Source: Fragilaria crotonensis (taxonomy: Eukaryota > Bacillariophyta > Fragilariophyceae > Fragilariales > Fragilariaceae). From it: a stretch of DNA of 64,000 bases. The stretch is taken from assembly GCA_022925895.1 (NCBI GenBank), contig JAKSYS010000084.1, positions 62,001-126,000 on the forward strand, in the 5' to 3' direction. Positions 54,344 to 64,000 of this stretch are shown here, one piece after another. A program made the translations under genes and the position numbers. The number at the start of each line of letters is the position of its first letter. Positions within the stretch are counted from its first letter, which is position 1. The notes beneath the pieces are model-generated. The model saw only the letters and a program-made list of their open reading frames with translations, had not been told where the DNA came from and ran no database searches.

Positions 54344-57300
54344 ACCGTGGCGACGAGTTTAGAACGGAGGAAGGTTATAATGCGCGTTGTGAAATGGATT
54401 CCCATGCAGATACGTGCGTTGCTGGGCCGAATTTCAAAATACTAGAGTATACCGGAGAGCAATGTGACGTTTCGCCGTACACAAGTGATTATGATCCAAT
54501 TACGAATGTTTCAGTGGTTAACGCAGCAACGGCCTTTACCGATGAGTCAAGTGGTGAGACTGTGATCTTGAGGTTTAATCAAGTGCTATGGTATGGAAGT
54601 CGAATGCGAATGAGCTTAATAAACCCAAACCAATTACGATATTATGGTGTGTCGGTCTCCGATGATCCAACTGACAGTACGCGACCCTTTGGGATCACGA
54701 TTGCGAACGTTGTGCATGTTCCGTTTAAAATGGACGGTACGACGGTATATTTCGAGACACGAGTGCCAACGCAGTACGAGTTGGAGAACTGTAAGACAAT
54801 CCAAATGACCGATGACACGGTTTGGGAGCCATCCAGTGTAAGTATTGCAAACGTATCGGTTATGTCATCGGATTTGCCTATTATCGAGATGTCAGAGCGC
54901 AGAAAGATTTCAGCAATGAGAATCCGAAACAATGACAATGTACTTCCGCCTGATGAATCATCCAATGACCTAATGCCCTATGATGATGCGACGTTCCTGA
55001 ATCGGATGATAAGCAACGTCCGAGTGGCGACCTCGTATCGTGAGGCAAGTATTTCGTTTATTGGCAGCAAAGATCGACATTCGCGCGTCAACGCTGAAAC
55101 GGTGGCGAGGAGGTTTAGATGTGGAATTGAAACTGCGCAGAAAACGTTGAAGACGACAACCCAGCGTGGCGTTCGCTACGCCATTCACCCTTTACACAGA
55201 CGTTACAGAGTTGATCACTTGAACTTGCACAGACGAAGACTCGCCGACACCTTTTACATGGATACCTTGTTTTCAAAAGTAAAGTCATTGAACGGGATGG
55301 AATGTGCTCAACTAATAACAAATGGATCCTTTACTCGCGTTTACCCCATGGCGTCGAAGTCGAGTCACGATATCGCACAAGCACTAACTGAATTCATCGA
55401 TGATGTGGGTGTTCCGGGGACTCTAATTTGCGATTTTGCCACAGAACAAACCGGTAAGAATACGGAGGTTATGAAGGTAGTTCGACGCAACCAGATTCGG
55501 CTATTGCTCGCAGAAAAGGGCCGAGGAACGACACAGAACCATCGAGCTGAGACCGAAATTCGTGAGATCAAGACAAAATGGAAAACTCGAATGCGCGAGA
55601 ATCAGGTTCCTTCGCGGCTATGGGATTATGGTTTAGTATACATCTCCGAGATTCAATCGTTACTGGCACGTGGGCCAGATCAGCGACCGGGGATTGAGAA
55701 AATTCTTGGACAAACGGTTGATATCTCTGAATGGTTAGATTTTGATTTCTATGATCGCGTTTGGTATTGGGACCATCACAAAACTGACATGAATAATGAG
55801 CAAGCACGAATTGGACGTTGGCTCGGTATCGCTCATCGTGTAGGGAGTGACATGACGTACTGGATACTAACGCGAGCGGGCCACGTAATCGCAAGGTCAA
55901 CTGTTCAACATATCACGGTAACTGACATGGCGATTGATGCAATTCGCGACCAAGTATCTGCTTTCGACAACGATCTTGCGATACGCATGAACGATGAAAA
56001 TTTCCAACTTGATCATCCTAACCCCGTGTTCTACTTGCAAGACGACGTTCCCTTTGAGGCTGACGCCGCTGACGATGATATTCCGCCCGATGCAGAATAC
56101 GGGGACATGAATCAGCCGGCGAAGCGAGACGCGGACGATATCGAGTTCGATTCGTTTGACCAGTATTTGAATTCTGAATTCCTGGTTAATAATGACGGCG
56201 AGACAGCTATGGCTAGGGTCGTGAAGCGCGCGAGGGATAACAACGGCAACCCGATTGGTAAGCGACATCCGAATCCATTGCTTGACACACGTGAGTATGA
56301 ATGTGAACTGGAGGACGGGTCGTTGATGAGATACCATGCAAATGTGATTGCCGAAAATATTTTTGCGCAATGTGACGACGAAGGACGACGACATGCTGTA
56401 CTTGCTGAAATTGTTGATCACAAAGCTGACAAGCGAGCGTTAAGAACCGATAATGGATATGTAACGACAAAACGAGGGAGACGCGTGCCGAAAAAGACAA
56501 CAAAGGTTGGAAAATCCTATGTCAATGGAAAGACGGATCAACTGACTGGGTAGATATGAGGTATGTGAAAGATTCAAACCCAATTGAACTGGCCGAATAT
56601 GCTGTCGCGAATCGTATTCAAGAGGAGCCTGCATTCAAATGGTGGGTTTCGAGACGCTACGAATGAGGAACAGGATTATTGGCAAGGTTAAGAGTAGGTA
56701 TTGGAAGACGAGTCATAAGTATGGAGTCCGATTACCACATTCGGTTCAGGAAGCTTTACAAATCGACAAAGAAACCGGAACAGACTTTGGTGGAACGCAA
56801 TTCAAAAGGAACTCAAGAAAGTAATGGTGGCATTCGAGTATGACGAAAGCGTGACCCCAGAACAAATTCGTGAAGGGTTGGCCAAAGGCAAGTATGTCGG
56901 GTTTCAGGAGATTAAGTGCCATATGATTTTGACGTAAAATGGACTTGACACGAAAAGCCCGCTTTGTCGCCGGAGGGCATATGACAGAACCACCGGCAAG
57001 TATTACGTACTCGAGTGTTGTCAGTCGTGACAGTGTGCGAATTGCTTTCATGTTAGCAGCATTGAACGACCTTGACGTATTGGCATGTGACATCGGGAAT
57101 GCTTATTTGAATGCGCCATGCCGAGAAAAGGTATGGTTTGTCGCTGGCCCTGAGTTTGGATCGAGACAAGGGACAGTGATCAGAATCGTAAGGGCTCTAT
57201 ACGGGCTCAAGTCGAGCGGGGCTTCTTGGAGAGCAATGTTTAACAATTCAATTCGAGATATGGGTTTCCAGCCTTCCATCGCGGATCCGGACGTGTATCT

Positions 57301-58448
57301 CAGAGCCTTCGCAAAGCCGAACGGATACAAATATTATGAGTATATCCTTGTCTATGTTGATGATGTTTTGATTATTTCGCATGCACCGGAAGAACATTTA
57401 AAAATCATACAGGCAAATTATGAATTGAATCCGGCAAGTATAGGACCTCCGAATCGGTATTTGGGTGCCGATGTGGAGAAGGTACAGAAGCCGGGTGATC
57501 CAACTGGTCGTGAGTACTGGTCGTTTTCTGCCAGAACATATGTCAAGAACGCGGTGAAGAATGTGAAATTATTGTTACAAGAAGAAGGACGAGGACTTAA
57601 GTCGACCGCTAAGACACCATTTCCGAGTTCGTCCTATCGGCCGGAGGTGGACACGACTGACGAATGCAATAGTGAGCAGGCAACCCGGTTCCAAAACTTG
57701 ATTGGTGTTCTACGCTGGGCAGTCGAGTTGGGACGCCTTGATGTATACACTGAGGTGGCATTGTTGTCACAACATTTGGCCTTGCCGAGGGTTGGTCACC
57801 TCGAGGCTGTGTACCATGTGTTTGCATACTTGGCGAAACACGAGACATCGCGTATTATCTTCGACTCATCTGACCAGGTACCCTATGATCCGACATACCA
57901 TCGTCCTGATTGGTCAGCGTTTTACGAGAACCTTGAGGAAGAATTACCGCCGAAGATGCCGGAACCCTGGGTAAAGCGGTGACTATGCACGTGTTTGTCG
58001 ACGCTAATCATGCTGGTAATGTCGTAACACGACGATCACATACAGGAATCCTAATGTTCATTCAAAACTCACCCATTTTATGGTTAAGTCGGAGACAGAA
58101 TACAGTGGAGACGTCAACGTTTGAAGTGAATTTGTTGCAATGCGAACGGCTAGGGATCTCTGTATTGCAATGAGGTATAAATTGAGAATGTTTGGAGTGC
58201 CAATTGATGGTCCGGCTCAAGTTTACTGCGATAATCAAGGAGTGGTCAAGAATACCAGTGTCCCAGAGTCGGTGCTATCAAAGAAACACAATGCGATAAA
58301 TTACCATGCGGTACGAGAGGCAGTAGCAGCTGGAGTGTTACAAGTGCATAAAGAGGATACGCAGACAAACTTGGCGGATTTGTTTACGAAAGTACTTCAT
58401 GCGGATCGACGAAAGGAGTTGATAACTTCCATTTTGCACAATTTCTGA
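54280..58448 (+). pseudogene. pol: Pol region of Copia element G
   Basis: Protease centre MDSHADTCVAG near 54395. Integrase with MDTLFSKV, ICDFAT and QNHRAETEIREIKTKW. Integrase tail REYECELEDG. A decayed chromo-like segment near 56500-56640. Reverse transcriptase with CDIGNAYL and LVYVDDVLIIS. RNase H with FVDANHAGN, YCDNQGVVKN and NLADLFTK. About four or five breaks, mostly in the second half, so no Pol is made from this copy. Confidence 0.9.
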
Positions 58449-58591
58449 ATGCCCAAGGTTTCCACCGTTCGATTGTTTCGTTCGGTTCGGTACCTCCTGC
58501 GCGAGCATGACTCGTGGGCTACTACATGCAGGTCGATGTTTTATTTTGTGAGGGTTCTTGCTATCATGCATACACACGACGTCCGGTTCGC

Positions 58592-58597
58592 GGGGAC
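58592..58597 (+). promoter_or_regulatory. GGGGAC tract of element G
   Basis: GGGGAC directly before the 3' LTR. Confidence 0.6.
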
Positions 58598-59035
58598 TGT
58601 TTAATGCTGGTCGTACTGTCTACTGTACTATCGGTGGGTCATTATATCGATCCGGACTCGTGATTCAGTCATTATGTGAACGTAACGTGTATCTTTATAT
58701 ATCCTACTATATTATAAATTAATTGTGTGCGTGTGTGCGTGCGTGCGTCCGTCTGTTACGGAGTATGACCACTCTGGGGTACTGGATCAAATGAATACTG
58801 TCTGAATTTTTCGCTTCGCCAGGGTTGAGTACTGAAAGTAAACAGTAACAGTAAAAGTAGTGGTACGGAGTACGACCAGGTTGGGGGTACTGTACGTCCA
58901 GTTTCCTGTAGTAGACACTCCGATCAAATGTGAGGTACCCACTAGTTATATTATAATATTGTTTTAACCTGTTGTTATTGATCTTCTTGCTTGTGTGGTA
59001 AGTGTTTCTTTGGACATGACGGCTTATCTTAAACA
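58598..59035 (+). repeat. 3' LTR of element G with internal insert
   Basis: 438 bp: the 194-bp LTR plus 244 bp at 58703-58946. Confidence 0.92.
58703..58946. other. 244-bp insert in the 3' LTR of element G
   Basis: Absent from the 5' LTR, which reads straight across an AT repeat. The insert starts CCTACTATAT and ends CCCACTAGT, with a GTGTGCGTGCGTGCG tract and GTAC-rich motifs. No clear inverted ends or target duplication. Possibly a small non-autonomous element or a filler-DNA repair product. Confidence 0.8.
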
Positions 59036-59077
59036 TCTTTTATCGCACCTTCATGTTACTGTGACCGTCTTTTCTCA
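59036..59077 (+). repeat. 3' LTR of element F, second part
   Basis: 42 bp starting TCTTTTATCGC and ending TCTCA, followed by target duplication ATTC. Confidence 0.92.
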
Positions 59078-59225
59078 ATTCCCCTCTGGACATCTCAAGT
59101 AAAAGCATTGGAGTCTTTTTTATCTATTTTGAACCCTTGGCCTTAGGATTTGCCTGACATGCTATCCGCTCCCGTTCATATTGAAGATTTACGACACTAT
59201 TTGAGGATTGCCAGTCGCATCTATT

Positions 59226-61878
59226 TTACACTTTTGAACTACGACCGAACCACTTAAACCCATTCTTGCCAGCTGGAGGTGTCGCATTCTTCCTAGCTGG
59301 CCTTTTCGCAATTTTTTCTTCATTTCTCGAAATTGGGAGCATCTTGTGCATCGTGTCAAAAAGTGTTCTTCCCATGGCATCGATGGTTCCTTGTCATCCA
59401 CAGGAGTGTGCTATTGGCGATTCAGCCGTAACGCGTTCCGCATCATCGTCCGGAATCTCTGTGTCTCTTTCTTCGTTTCCCAGTTTATTACTCACTGACC
59501 CAACATACCTCAAGAAGGTCAGTTCGATGGACTGGGTATTCTTGGCCTTCGATATGAGGCTACAAATATCATCAACATTCATCGCGAGGGCGCTGCGACC
59601 GTCGACGGCAGCGAGCTGGTCGCCAATGAGGATTACATCATCAGGAGACAACTTGGCTGCGTTGCCAGTCGGAAAGACGTTGGCTACCCAGCATCCACAA
59701 TCATTCTCCTTAAACAACACTATGACCAAAAGGTACAATTCGTTAATCGTATTCGAAAAGATGTTTCACTGTTGTCCAACAAAGCTTACCTCCAAGTGGT
59801 AAGCCAATCTTGACAACTTTGATAACCACTTCATCCACCAACGATGCGTCACGGTAACTCTCCTCAAATTCCACGCTATGAAGCTTTTGCATCGATTGAG
59901 CGGCGTTAAGAGCCATTTCGGCGAGGCAGGGGACGCGCTCAAGGGAGTTCATTTCGCACCCATTTAATTCAGAGGCTTTCGTCTCAATTTTGTTCTGTTG
60001 CGAAGGGAGCTGCGGTCAGACTTGCGGCAAGGCGTTGTCATTCCTAAAATGTCGAACTTACTTGGTCCACTGGCCCGCCGCGGAGCAGCCATTCGGTCGC
60101 GAACGAATCGAATGGGGACAATTTCTCGTCTTCAACATCCTTCACTTCAACCGCAACTGAGGGCTTAACAAAAACGTTGCATTCTGGGTAAGGAAAGAGC
60201 GCATGTTCTTTACTGTCCACATCCTTGGTATCGGGCGATGCGCAGTCGGGAGACGGGAGGCCAAGAGCCTCACCAACGAGATTGACCCCGCCTTCAAGAA
60301 ATTCCCAAATGGCACCGAAAGGATCATCTTCTGCAGGAACCACTCTTGCGGGTGATTCCGCTTCAGCCTTCTCGACCGTACCTGCAGTCTTGTCCTCTCG
60401 CGACGCACTCGAGCCTCGACTTGTATCACTTATGTTGTCACCGTTCGTGGTGAATGAGGCACCATTTCCTTGACTGGCATTCACTATCCCATCCTCTACG
60501 AGGGTTCCGAGAGTTTCGGATGCGCAAGATTCCATGTCGAATTTCTTGTTTTGCTTGTTCCTGTGAGAGCGCCGGCCAGGTTTGCTCGAATTTGGATGGC
60601 CGATAAACAAAAAGTCCTTGAAGACATCTTCCACCTCACTCTCCATGCTTTTGGTATACTCCGAATTGAGACTGTAACCCGACGCAACAGTTTCGATCCC
60701 GGCCGATTCTCCGTCCTCCTTCTTCTCCTGAACCATCTGCAAAATCGTGTTGTCCTTCGCGCCACAGCAAACCAAATTAGAAAGTCTTAGCTCTGCCACT
60801 TTCGAAAGCTTTTGGGGTGTTCCTGAAGATTTCGATCCTTTCGTTGGTATGCTTGCAGCGTATGCTTTGCAGATTGTCATCACCCTCTTCAGGAGAATTA
60901 TAGTCAAAGGCAACATCAGCCATTCTCAAGCTCTTGCCCTCATCAGCACCTTCAAGGTTGAAAAGAGAGTCATCGTCGCAGGCCCAACATGCGACAAGAG
61001 GGACCAACCTCGCTAATCCTAGCTTCGCTCAGTTTTCTGGGCGAACTGTCGGTGGCGCTTCCCGGCGACAAATCAAACTCTTCGTAGTTTTGCACTGCCT
61101 CATCTGTTGCGTTCGAAATGAATGGCAACTGACAAGGCTCAATGTTTAGGCAGTTCGTTAGGAAAGGCATGGTTGCATCTGATTGAGCCAGCGAGAGAGC
61201 ATACGGTGGAGAACTGGGATACTGCATCTGCTGCGTAAGGATACTCGGAGGTGAAGCAGATCGACAACGGTGATAGTCACTGTCGTAGGCAGGGAGTAAA
61301 TGCTTATCTCGCCGACCATATCCACCAGTCTCGAATAAGCCCGTGTCAGGCGAGGAGTCGCTACAAAGAATGACGAGCTCGTCCTCATAAGCGTCCGCGC
61401 ACGCGGATGGTTCGTAAGAAGTGCGTTGCATTGGTGAAAGGTAACGCGGAGGTGTGCAAAGCGGTACAGGGCGTGACGGTCCCAATTGGTCGAAGGGCAT
61501 CTCGTCGTCATTCCAGCCAGCTTCGCGCCGAGGCTTTGGTGGTGGAGTGAGTCTCGATGGTGGATTAGATGTCTGAGGGGCAACTTTTCTCTGGCTATTT
61601 TCAACACTTGCTCTTAGGTGGCTTTGGTCAAACGTTGAAAAACTCTTTGAGTTAGGCGTGGACGGTGAACTTGAAGACGCAGAAACAGTTGACGGAGTGT
61701 AAGTCTCGCGTTGTCCAAGGAGGCTGAATCCTGTGTCCCCAAAAGGATTAAAGATCTGGTCGAGGATCTGGTTCGATAGTCTTGTGCTGTCCCTACTAAG
61801 GGACTGATTGTGTTTGTCGCTTCTAGAGCCCATCATCGCCGCACTCTGCTTGACTTTTTTAACCGGGAATCGCCACAC
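59226..61878 (-). CDS. Host PDZ-domain protein, multi-exon
   Basis: Starts MWRFPVKKVKQSAAMM at 61878. A long serine/proline-rich disordered N-terminal part follows (to about 60044), with acidic patches such as EDDPFGAIWEFLEGG. Two introns are clear: 59995-60061 (GTAAGT...ACAG, 67 bp) and 59720-59789 (GTAAGC...ATAG, 70 bp). The exons around the second join into a PDZ domain: VIKVVKIGLPLG, then WVANVFPTGNAAKLSPDDVI, LIGDQLAAVDGRSALAMNVD and SIELTFLRY. PDZ domains bind C-terminal peptides of partner proteins. Downstream in the same frame, after a TGA near 59392, lies a basic tail ending NGFKWFGRSSKV at 59226. A GTATGT donor at the end of the PDZ segment could splice out the TGA. The exon join between about 60900 and 61010 is unresolved. 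Partner and pathway are unknown. Confidence 0.6.
59720..59789 (-). other. Intron in PDZ gene
   Basis: 70 bp, GTAAGC donor and ATAG acceptor on the minus strand. It joins the frame within the PDZ domain exactly. Confidence 0.75.
59995..60061 (-). other. Intron in PDZ gene
   Basis: 67 bp, GTAAGT donor and ACAG acceptor on the minus strand. It restores the reading frame between the disordered part and the exon leading to the PDZ domain. Confidence 0.75.
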
Positions 61879-62432
61879 TTACAACTTAGAGCATGCGCAC
61901 CGGTAGCGCTATTTTGTAGCGTCTTTAGAAACTTAAGGTGTCTTTAGCCCCAAACATTGAAAAGTGTAGGACAAAAAAAAGGACAATTTTTGGCGATCCT
62001 CGCTATCTCCAGATTTCCAATACCACTAAAATCGTAGTCGTACATCCTGTTCCTGACTTCATGACCTTTCCAAATCTTACATGGTCTGTAGGAGTACAGT
62101 ACGGTCGTGACTCCAGCAAACTGGCTGGGCAGAAACTGCTACTCAAGTACAGTATCCGTCCTACTAGCACACGGTGCACCTGCGCCTTCGCAGGGTCGTC
62201 CCAAGCAACGGTACACTACTACCATCCATCGGTTCGCTCACAGGGACGGATTTCGAATTCGGGGGCAGTTCGGCTTCCAGCTGTTTCGCCAAGGGAATCC
62301 ACAAGCGAACTCAAGCGGGAACGCGCCAAGTCGCAGCAGGAGTGGAAAAACTAGGCTCACATCTATCCATCACCGGATCGATTGTGCCATTCACTCCCTG
62401 CAACCAAGTTACTACTAGTTTAAGTCTTTAAT
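61879..62432. other. Intergenic region between PDZ gene and Gag-like gene
   Basis: About 550 bp between divergently read units; presumably holds the host promoter. A run of A's (61973-61980) is the only simple feature seen. Confidence 0.5.
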
Positions 62433-64000
62433 TTGTTCAATGGCTCCTACTGTCAATACAGGGATCCCTACGGGTCATCCCGACACTTGGACAGATTTTT
62501 ACAAGAAGAACGGCGCAGACAACGGCCATTCCAGACCCTCCTCGAAACAAACGCTGCGGAGATGGCGCGGCTTACCAGGAGCCACCTTCATAACACGGGG
62601 AAACTAACCGAGACCGTCACCGAAGCGACCACGGAAACATGGTACTCGTTCCAGGTGGAAAGGGACCATGCGGATCATCCACCATGGGTTTGCCTGCAAC
62701 ACCCGGCAGGATTCACGTTAGTGTTCGCACATGGGAATCTGGACGACAGCACCACGTTCAAGACCGTGAACCGAGACGAGATGGTGGCTCCCGCAATCGC
62801 AAGACAAGGAGCTGGCGGGGAGGTCGCGGAAGCCCTCCCACCATCTTTTGCCCCGAGCCTCGAAAGCATGATGGGAGCGGAGTCTCCCACGGAATTCCGT
62901 GACCTAGAACCTGAGGACAATGCAATCCTCGAGAGCTATCCAAATCACTGCCTCATCAACACCAACATATTCTCCGAGGTCAAGGGCGCAAAGCAGATAT
63001 CATCAAAAGACCTCGCCTTCAACCTGGTTGAGGCATTCCAACTTTCGGTCGTTGACGACGACGAGATAAGCGTCGAAAGAGAAGCAGAAGCTGCCGGATT
63101 GGAGAACATACTGGCTATACTGTGGGCGTCAGAAAATGGGCTGCTGAAGGAGATCCGTCTCGACGACGTCCCAGAGTGCCATGATGAGCCACCTTATCAG
63201 AGGGTAAAGCAAAAATTAACCGGGAGGACGGCGGCGGGTTCCGGACGAGGAAGCGATGAGGTCCGCAGGGGCAACACCTCGGGAAGGAACACCCATCGAG
63301 GATCGGGCGAACGCGACCAGCATGGAGATGATGGCAGCGTCGTCACAGAGCATGGTGGCCCTACTGAACCGCTTCCAGGAAGGGAGCGAAGCGGACCGCC
63401 AACGGAAAGAATCCGAGAAGTCGATCCTCAAAACCATGGGACCAACGCAAAGAGAGCTATTCACATCTCTCTGCACGAGGCGAATGAACGAAGCCCCGGC
63501 CATGTCCGCCTTCATGCTCAATCTCACAACCAGCAAGACCCCCCAGAAAGCAATCAATCTGATCCAGTCCGAAACCAGGGACTGGGAAGGAACCTTCTCT
63601 GAGGGAGGGTTTCACAGGATGCTGTCGCACGGGTTCCTGTCCCAAGACCCAAACCTGGCAAACCCCGGAGGATTCACCATCTTCATGTTTCACCCCAAGA
63701 CAGTAAGCCTTGGGGAAAAAGGGAGTAAAGGAGGAAACGAACTGCTTAGAGAGTACCTGGGAATGGAAGTGGACGAGTCCACGCTGGCATTTTATATGAA
63801 GCAAGGGTTCTACACACCAAGCAACCCGAACGACCTGCGAATCCAACTCAAGACGGCGCTGGACACACTTGAGCTATTGACCTGTGATGGGACCATCGCC
63901 GGAAAAGGGTTGGCGTTCATACTGGAGCCCCGCCGATGGGCCAGGATGTCGACGATTCTCAACGATAGGTTCAAGTCGGAGAAGGACTTCGGGGCCAAGT
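62433..64000 (+). pseudogene. Gag-like region of an unclassified retroelement, runs off the window
   Basis: Plus strand. Conserved-looking parts are NAAEMARLTRSHLHNTG and WVCLQHPAGFTLVFAHGN in the first half. The second half is helical: SMVALLNRFQEGSEADRQR, MSAFMLNLTTSKTPQKAI, LMS/LSHGFLSQDP-like sequence and GFTIFMFHPKTVSLGEKG. A Gag or structural protein of a tyrosine-recombinase retroelement is possible, since a fragment of that type lies at the left edge, but no diagnostic motif is present. Appears broken about once or twice. A host protein is the alternative. Confidence 0.4.

Larger units (their letters stand above)
52126..59035 (+). mobile_element. Copia LTR retrotransposon G (CoDi-like), nested in LTR of F
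   Basis: Plus strand, 6,910 bp including a 244-bp insert in its 3' LTR. LTRs at 52126-52319 (194 bp) and 58598-59035 (438 bp) are identical by eye outside the insert. LTR ends are TGTTTAA...TTAAACA. Target duplication TCTT (52122-52125, 59036-59039). Related to element D by Gag (NRNFTSDEWEKL) and Pol. The nested position makes it younger than F. The coding region has about five breaks, the most of any CoDi copy here. Confidence 0.93.
45631..59077 (+). mobile_element. Copia LTR retrotransposon F (CoDi-like), interrupted by element G
   Basis: Plus strand. The 5' LTR is 45631-45752 (122 bp); the 3' LTR is 52042-52125 plus 59036-59077, split by element G. Removing G and its 4-base duplication restores a 122-bp repeat identical by eye to the 5' LTR. 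LTR ends are TGATTAAA...TCTCA. Target duplication ATTC (45627-45630, 59078-59081). Own length about 6.5 kb. Young. Gag and pol carry about two breaks. Leader 45767-46294. Confidence 0.93.

Noticed and set aside
1-64000. CRISPR arrays, bacterial operons, rRNA or complete tRNA genes
   Set aside because: No spacer-repeat arrays, ribosome-binding patterns or RNA gene sequences were seen; the content is eukaryotic.

Overview
The window looks like a transposon-dense stretch of a diatom nuclear genome, most likely Phaeodactylum tricornutum. The evidence is the six related Ty1/Copia elements of the diatom 'CoDi' kind, an Ambal-like LINE, a Crypton-type tyrosine recombinase, about 47-50% GC, and short GT-AG introns in the one clear host gene. 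The species call is an inference from family resemblance and was not searched.

Layout. (1) 1-8240: pieces of a tyrosine-recombinase retroelement (DIRS-like), split by Copia element A (907-7877, minus). (2) 8241-15829: the 5' half of a LINE, with a 15-bp minisatellite ahead of its ORF1; ORF1 is split by Copia element B (9451-15804, minus). (3) 15830-36580: a composite insertion that separates the two halves of what appears to be one LINE. It holds Copia element C (15908-22266, minus), a GTAC-rich stretch, and a unit with hAT-like ends (22680-34012; 12-bp terminal inverted repeats, 7/8-bp target duplication). That unit carries a Crypton-like tyrosine recombinase gene (24477-26411, minus) and Copia element D (26987-33831, minus). 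(4) 36581-39050: the LINE 3' half (rest of ORF1, endonuclease domain, reverse transcriptase missing). (5) 39051-39869: leader and one LTR of a truncated minus-strand Copia element (E). (6) 39862-44140: a divergent plus-strand Copia element (H) without LTRs. (7) 44130-45470: minus-strand unknown and probably decayed coding sequence. (8) 45631-59077: Copia element F (plus), with Copia element G (52126-59035, plus) inserted in its 3' LTR. (9) 59226-61878: a minus-strand, intron-bearing host gene for a PDZ-domain protein. (10) 62433-64000: the start of a Gag-like coding region that runs off the window.

Elements A-D, F and G share one design. A Gag begins with a helical module. A protease with an unusual D-x-H/N-A-D centre, an integrase, a chromodomain-like segment, a YVDD reverse transcriptase and an RNase H follow. 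The LTRs are short (122-216 bp), an identical 14-base primer-binding site GTTTATCAGACCCA adjoins the 5' LTR, and GGGGAC adjoins the 3' LTR. Target duplications are 4 bp. Paired LTRs are identical or nearly so by eye, so the insertions are young, although most coding regions are broken.

The most interesting feature is the Crypton-like recombinase gene. Cryptons are not known for terminal inverted repeats, yet this gene lies inside a unit with TIRs and a target duplication and beside a cluster of GTGGCAAAA repeats. All repeat comparisons were made by eye.
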